Shown one piece after another: positions 58,959-64,000 of a DNA stretch of 64,000 nt. The stretch covers positions 1,668,001 through 1,732,000 of the forward strand of contig NC_010530.1 of the NCBI RefSeq assembly GCF_000069785.1. The letters run 5' to 3'. This DNA is from Cupriavidus taiwanensis LMG 19424 (GTDB lineage Bacteria > Pseudomonadota > Gammaproteobacteria > Burkholderiales > Burkholderiaceae). A program made the translations under genes and the position numbers. A model generated the notes under the pieces. The model made no database searches, was not told the origin of the DNA, and saw only the letters and a program-made list of their open reading frames with translations. Positions within the stretch are counted from its first letter, which is position 1, and each line of letters begins with the position of its first letter.

Positions 58959-60623
58959 TCAGTGCTGGCTGGCACCGGCTGCGCCGATGCCGGTCATGGC
59001 GCGCACGAACTGTGCGCCGTAGCGCTGGCGTTCGGCGCTCGCCTGCGCCGAGCGGTCCAGCATCGACACCAGCCAGGCGGCGGCAAAGGCCAGCGTCATC
59101 GAGAACAGCGCCGGGTTGGCATACGGGAAGATCGCCTGCTGGTGCTTGAGGATCCCCACCCACACGGCCGGACCCAGCACCAGCAGCACCACCGCCGACA
59201 CCAGCCCCGCCAGGCTGCCGGCCACCGCGCCGCGCGTGGTCAGCCCCTTCCAGAACATCGACAGGAACAGCACCGGGAAGTTGACCGACGCTGCGATCGC
59301 CAGCACCAGCCCGGACAGGAAGGCGATGTTCTGCTTCTCGAACATCACGCCCAGCACCATCGCCAGCAGGCCGATCACCAGCGTGGCGATCTTCGACACG
59401 CGGATCTCGTCCTTCTCGCTGGCCTGCCCGCGGCGGAACACGTTGGCGTAGAGGTCATGCGACACCGCCGACGCGCCCGACAGCGCAAGCCCCGCCACCA
59501 CCGCCAGGATGGTCGCGAACGCCACGGCCGAGATAAAGCCGAGGAACAGGTCGCCGCCGATCACGTGCGACAGGTGCACGGCCACCATGTTGCTGCCGCC
59601 GATCAGCTTGCCCGCCGCGTCGCGATAGGCCGGGTCCGCGCCCACCATCACGATCGCGCCGAAGCCCACCACCAGGATCAGCACGTAGAAGTAGCCGATG
59701 AAGCCGGTGGCGTAGAGCACGGACTTGCGCGCTTCCCTGGCATCCGCCACGGTGAAGAAGCGCATCAGGATGTGCGGCAGGCCGGCGGTGCCGAACATCA
59801 TGCCGACGCCAAGCGAGATCGCATCGATCGGGTTGGACACCAGCCCGCCCGGCGCCAGGATCGCCGTGCCCTTGTCATGCACCTTGGCCGCGCTGGCAAA
59901 GATGGCTTCAGGACTGAAGCCGAAATGGGCCAGCACCATCACCGCCATGAAGGTCACGCCGCCGAGCAGCAGCAGCGCCTTGATGATCTGCACCCAGGTC
60001 GTCGCCAGCATGCCGCCGAACATCACGTACAGCACCATCAGCGCGCCGACGATGACCACCGCCGATTCATAGCTGGTGCCGAACAGCAGCTCGATCAGCT
60101 TGCCGGCGCCGACCATCTGCGCGACCAGGTACATGATGACCACCGTCAGCGTGCCGCACGCTGCGGTGATGCGCACCGGCTTCTGCGCCAGCCGGTACGA
60201 GACCACGTCGGCAAAGGTGTAGCGGCCCAGGTTGCGCAGGCGTTCGGCGACGATGAACAGGATAATCGGCCAGCCCGCCACCACGCCGAGCGCGTAGATC
60301 AGGCCGTCGTAGCCCTTGTCGAACATCATGGCCGAGATGCCGAGGAAGGACGCGGCCGAGACCATGTCGCCGGCGATCGCCAGGCCGTTCTGGAAGCCGG
60401 TGAGACCGCCGCCGGCCGCATAGAAGTCCGACGCCGAACGCGTGCGCCGCGCGGCCCAGCGGGTGATGCCGAGCGTGAACAGCACGAACAGCATGAACAT
60501 CACGATGGCGCTCCAGTTCAGCGGCCGCTGCGCGGCTTCGCCCTGGATCGCGGGGGCCGCCGTGGCGGCCGTGCTCGCGAGCCCGCACAGGGCCGCGCCG
60601 AGGAAACGGTGTACCGGCTTCAT
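58959..60623 (-). CDS. actP: Cation/acetate symporter ActP
   Basis: This 554-residue sodium/solute-symporter protein begins with a signal-like leader ([11 protein letters not shown]) and has thirteen or more helices. [31 protein letters not shown] is represented by its parts [12 protein letters not shown] and [21 protein letters not shown] and [15 protein letters not shown] are also characteristic of ActP. It imports acetate and similar short acids. The start overlaps the stop of the DUF485 gene (ATGA), the usual pairing. Confidence 0.92.
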   Translation of the reverse strand: MKPVHRFLGAALCGLASTAATAAPAIQGEAAQRPLNWSAIVMFMLFVLFTLGITRWAARRTRSASDFYAAGGGLTGFQNGLAIAGDMVSAASFLGISAMMFDKGYDGLIYALGVVAGWPIILFIVAERLRNLGRYTFADVVSYRLAQKPVRITAACGTLTVVIMYLVAQMVGAGKLIELLFGTSYESAVVIVGALMVLYVMFGGMLATTWVQIIKALLLLGGVTFMAVMVLAHFGFSPEAIFASAAKVHDKGTAILAPGGLVSNPIDAISLGVGMMFGTAGLPHILMRFFTVADAREARKSVLYATGFIGYFYVLILVVGFGAIVMVGADPAYRDAAGKLIGGSNMVAVHLSHVIGGDLFLGFISAVAFATILAVVAGLALSGASAVSHDLYANVFRRGQASEKDEIRVSKIATLVIGLLAMVLGVMFEKQNIAFLSGLVLAIAASVNFPVLFLSMFWKGLTTRGAVAGSLAGLVSAVVLLVLGPAVWVGILKHQQAIFPYANPALFSMTLAFAAAWLVSMLDRSAQASAERQRYGAQFVRAMTGIGAAGASQH

Positions 60624-60928
60624 GCTTCGCACTCCTTGCGCACGCGTTCGTTGAGCGGATCCAGGTCGCGGTTGGCGCGGTGGACGTAGATGGCGGTCAG
60701 CAGCACGGCGGCGACGATCACTGCGACGCCTACGGGGATACCCACCGTCATGACGCCCCCGGCGAACGGCGTGCCGAGCGTGGCGGGCGAAAAGGCCAGC
60801 AGCAGGATGAAGCCGAAGTAAATCGCCAGCATGACCAGCGTCAGCGACCAGCCCAGCCGCGTGCGGCCGTGGATCAGGCGGATAAAGTCGGGGTGGTTCT
60901 GGATGGTTTCCAGTTGTCGCGCGTCCAT
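60620..60928 (-). CDS. DUF485 membrane protein (YjcH-like)
   Basis: This 102-residue protein has two transmembrane helices (about 28-50 and 58-82), [19 protein letters not shown] at the start, and [17 protein letters not shown] at the end. It is the usual small partner encoded directly before ActP and is thought to aid or regulate the permease. It is the first gene of this two-gene operon. Confidence 0.92.
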   Translation of the reverse strand: MDARQLETIQNHPDFIRLIHGRTRLGWSLTLVMLAIYFGFILLLAFSPATLGTPFAGGVMTVGIPVGVAVIVAAVLLTAIYVHRANRDLDPLNERVRKECEA

Positions 60929-61017
60929 GGTGTCTCCTTTGGCGCAGGGGGGTGTGGCGGCTCTGGGTGGTCGCCATCGTGGAGTTTCGTTCGTTGCGTC
61001 TTGAATGCCGCTGGTGT

Positions 61018-61049
61018 GCTCCCCTCTCCCGCGCGCGGGAGAGGGGAGC
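61018..61049. repeat. Palindromic repeat, perfect half unit (copy 5)
   Basis: GCTCCCCTCTCCCGCG and its complement form a perfect 32-bp palindrome. It lies between the PaaK stop and the DUF485 start on the minus strand, where it can terminate the PaaK transcript. Confidence 0.85.
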
Positions 61050-61083
61050 CTATGCCAGCGGTGTGGGTGAAATTGCAGCGTTG

Positions 61084-62433
<1,350 letters not shown>

Positions 62434-62505
62434 TGTCTACTCCATCTCGTTATGATGGCGCCGCGTGCGAGGGGGGCCGGCGCCTGGGTACTGCAGGCCT
62501 TGCGA

Positions 62506-64000
62506 TCAGATAGGCGAGCGGCTCTGGACCACGCGGAAGCGGTTGGCGACGAAGGCCGCATCCGACAGCGATGCATTGGCCGCGGGGTTGGCACCGGTGG
62601 CGTGGAAGTCGCTGAACGCGGCCGACTGGTTGACGAAGACGCCGCCGGTCAGGTTGAGCGACAGCGCCACGCCGGCGTCTTCCGCGGCATCGCGGATGCG
62701 TTCGGTCACGCCCGCGTCGGTGGTATAGGCCGACAGCGTCAGCGCGCCGTGCGTCTTCGCGCCGCGGTGCGCCAGTTCGATGCTGTGCGCGGTGCTGTCG
62801 GTCGCCACGACGAAGGAGATGGGGCCGAACAGTTCCTGCATGATCTTCGCCTCGTTGCTGGCATCGACCTTCAGCACCAGCGGCGTGCGGATGCGCGCGC
62901 CCGGAAACTCGGGATGTTCGAGCACGCGGCTGTCGGCAACGATCTCGCCCAGCGCGCGCGACGCTTCGATCCGTTCCACCACGCCGTCGTTCTGGATGGC
63001 TCCGATCAGTTCCACCGCCTTGGCCGGATCGCCGGTCAGCTTGCCGACCGCCTCGCCGATCGCCGCGGCGACCTGGTCGAAGCTGACGCGCCCTTCCGGC
63101 GTGTCGATGCCGTCCTTCGGCACGTAGATGTTCTGCGGCGCCGTGCACATCTGGCCCGAGTACAGCGACAGCGAGAAGGCGATATTGCGCACCATGCCCT
63201 TGAAGTCCGCGGTGGAGTCAATGACGATCTGGTTGACGCCTGCCTTCTCGGTGTACACCTGCGCCTGGTGCGCGTTGCGCTCCAGCCAGTCGCCGTTGGC
63301 GGTGCTGCCGGTAAAGTCGATCAGGCGCACTTCCGGGCGCAACGCCAGCTTCGACGCCATGCGCTCGCTCGGGTCGTTGGCCACCAGCGTGACGATGTTC
63401 GGGTCGAAGCCGGCTTCATCCAGCACTTCACGCGCCACCTCGACGGTGATTGCCAGCGGCAGGATCGCGCCCGGGTGCGGCTTGACCACCACCGCATTGC
63501 CGGTCGCCAGGCTGGCGAACAGGCCGGGATAGCCGTTCCAGGTCGGGAACGTGCAGCAGCCGATCACCAGGCCCACGCCGCGCGGCACCACGGTGTAGCG
63601 CTTTTCCATGCGCAGCGGGTCGTTTTTGCCTTGCGGCTTCTCCCACGTGGCTTGCTTCGGGATGCGGCGCAGTTCGTCCCAGGCGTAGGCCACGGCTTCC
63701 AGGCCGCGGTCCTGCGCGTGCGGGCCGCCGGCCTGGAAGGCCATCATGAAGGCCTGCCCCGTGGTGTGCATGACGGCGTAGGCGATCTCGAAGCTGCGGC
63801 GGTTCAGGCGCTGCAGGATTTCCAGCGATACGCCTACCCATGCCTCCGGCCCGGCCTTGCGCCAGGCGGGCATACCTTGGGCCACGCCGGCAAAGAGCTG
63901 GTCCAGGTCAGGCCTGGGGTAAGTGACGCCCAGTTCCGGGCCGTACGGCGAGACTTCCTTGCCGGCCTGGCCGACGGTGCCCGGCTGCGACAGCGCGAAC
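62506..64000 (-). CDS. paaN: Phenylacetate degradation aldehyde dehydrogenase PaaN (partial)
   Basis: About 498 codons are present and the frame runs off the right edge without stop; the start lies outside. The protein has the ALDH fold: WEKPQGKNDPLRMEKRYTV is PaaN-specific, the Gly motif is FTGSTANGDW, and catalytic Cys lies in YSGQMCTAPQNIYVP. PaaN and PaaZ-type enzymes oxidise the ring-opened semialdehyde CoA ester in phenylacetate breakdown. An internal GTG at 63885 is not the start, since conserved sequence continues upstream (GKEVSPYGPELGVTYPRPD). It lies with paaK in one operon. Confidence 0.92.
   Translation of the reverse strand, partial: FALSQPGTVGQAGKEVSPYGPELGVTYPRPDLDQLFAGVAQGMPAWRKAGPEAWVGVSLEILQRLNRRSFEIAYAVMHTTGQAFMMAFQAGGPHAQDRGLEAVAYAWDELRRIPKQATWEKPQGKNDPLRMEKRYTVVPRGVGLVIGCCTFPTWNGYPGLFASLATGNAVVVKPHPGAILPLAITVEVAREVLDEAGFDPNIVTLVANDPSERMASKLALRPEVRLIDFTGSTANGDWLERNAHQAQVYTEKAGVNQIVIDSTADFKGMVRNIAFSLSLYSGQMCTAPQNIYVPKDGIDTPEGRVSFDQVAAAIGEAVGKLTGDPAKAVELIGAIQNDGVVERIEASRALGEIVADSRVLEHPEFPGARIRTPLVLKVDASNEAKIMQELFGPISFVVATDSTAHSIELAHRGAKTHGALTLSAYTTDAGVTERIRDAAEDAGVALSLNLTGGVFVNQSAAFSDFHATGANPAANASLSDAAFVANRFRVVQSRSPI

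Noticed and set aside
58962..60689. 575-codon open frame antisense to actP
   Set aside because: It consists mostly of His, Gln and Arg runs produced by reading membrane-protein codons backwards.

Overview
The window is GC-rich beta-proteobacterial DNA. Gene content and protein style (czcCBA-type metal efflux, xsc-pta sulfonate catabolism, PaaK/PaaN, ActP, dense ATGA-coupled operons) point to Cupriavidus or a close Burkholderiaceae relative, probably a secondary chromosome or other catabolic replicon. This is an inference from the genes, not a database match. I see no rRNA, tRNA, CRISPR array, insertion sequence or phage gene.

Layout. 1-5.0 kb: a divergent regulator fragment, an AhpD-like/GNAT/azoreductase operon, a LysR regulator with a nitronate monooxygenase, and a small secreted protein with a NodS-like methyltransferase. 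5.3-11.6 kb (minus strand): an acidic secreted protein followed by a czcCBA-type efflux operon. 11.9-12.6 kb: a MazEF-like toxin-antitoxin pair. 12.6-25.9 kb: an organosulfur block. A minus-strand arm has an SfnB-like flavoprotein, a thiol dioxygenase and a four-domain rhodanese. A plus-strand arm has an SsuD-like monooxygenase, an ABC importer, a membrane cytochrome c, Xsc, Pta and a TauE-type exporter. Together they suggest sulfonate uptake and desulfonation, conversion of sulfoacetaldehyde to acetyl-phosphate and then acetyl-CoA, and disposal of sulfite.

25.9-38.7 kb holds the most interesting block. Four transcription units (amidase-MFS; a diiron-oxygenase-like protein with aldehyde dehydrogenase, GlcG/HbpS protein, ferredoxin reductase and GntR regulator; TauE-like with ornithine-cyclodeaminase-like; transporter with two [2Fe-2S] ferredoxins and a small protein) lie around six GTATAC-centred sites. 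Three of these sites share one promoter architecture: TTGnnn, 16 bp, TATAGTATAC. I read the block as a single GntR-controlled catabolic regulon built around a heme-oxygenase-like diiron oxygenase with its own electron-transfer chain. Its substrate is unknown.

38.7-42.4 kb (minus strand): an IclR regulator with a CobS/CobT-like AAA+/VWA pair. 42.7-47.8 kb: an amino-acid permease, a MocR/GabR-type regulator, an NTF2-like protein and a PuuB-like FAD oxidase, suggesting polyamine or GABA metabolism. 48.1-54.3 kb: a complete ligase-associated DNA-repair operon (beta-lactamase-fold exonuclease, ATP ligase, Lhr-type helicase, PdeM phosphoesterase). 54.2-58.9 kb: an SDR enzyme, a 23-residue membrane peptide, a LysR gene whose 3' end is joined to the tail of a lost SDR gene, and an EF-G paralogue. 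59-64 kb (minus strand): acetate permease ActP with its DUF485 partner, then PaaK and PaaN (cut by the window edge) of phenylacetate degradation.

A palindromic intergenic repeat (core CCCTCTCCCGC/GCGGGAGAGGG) occurs five times, twice as a roughly 124-bp double unit and once inside a coding sequence.
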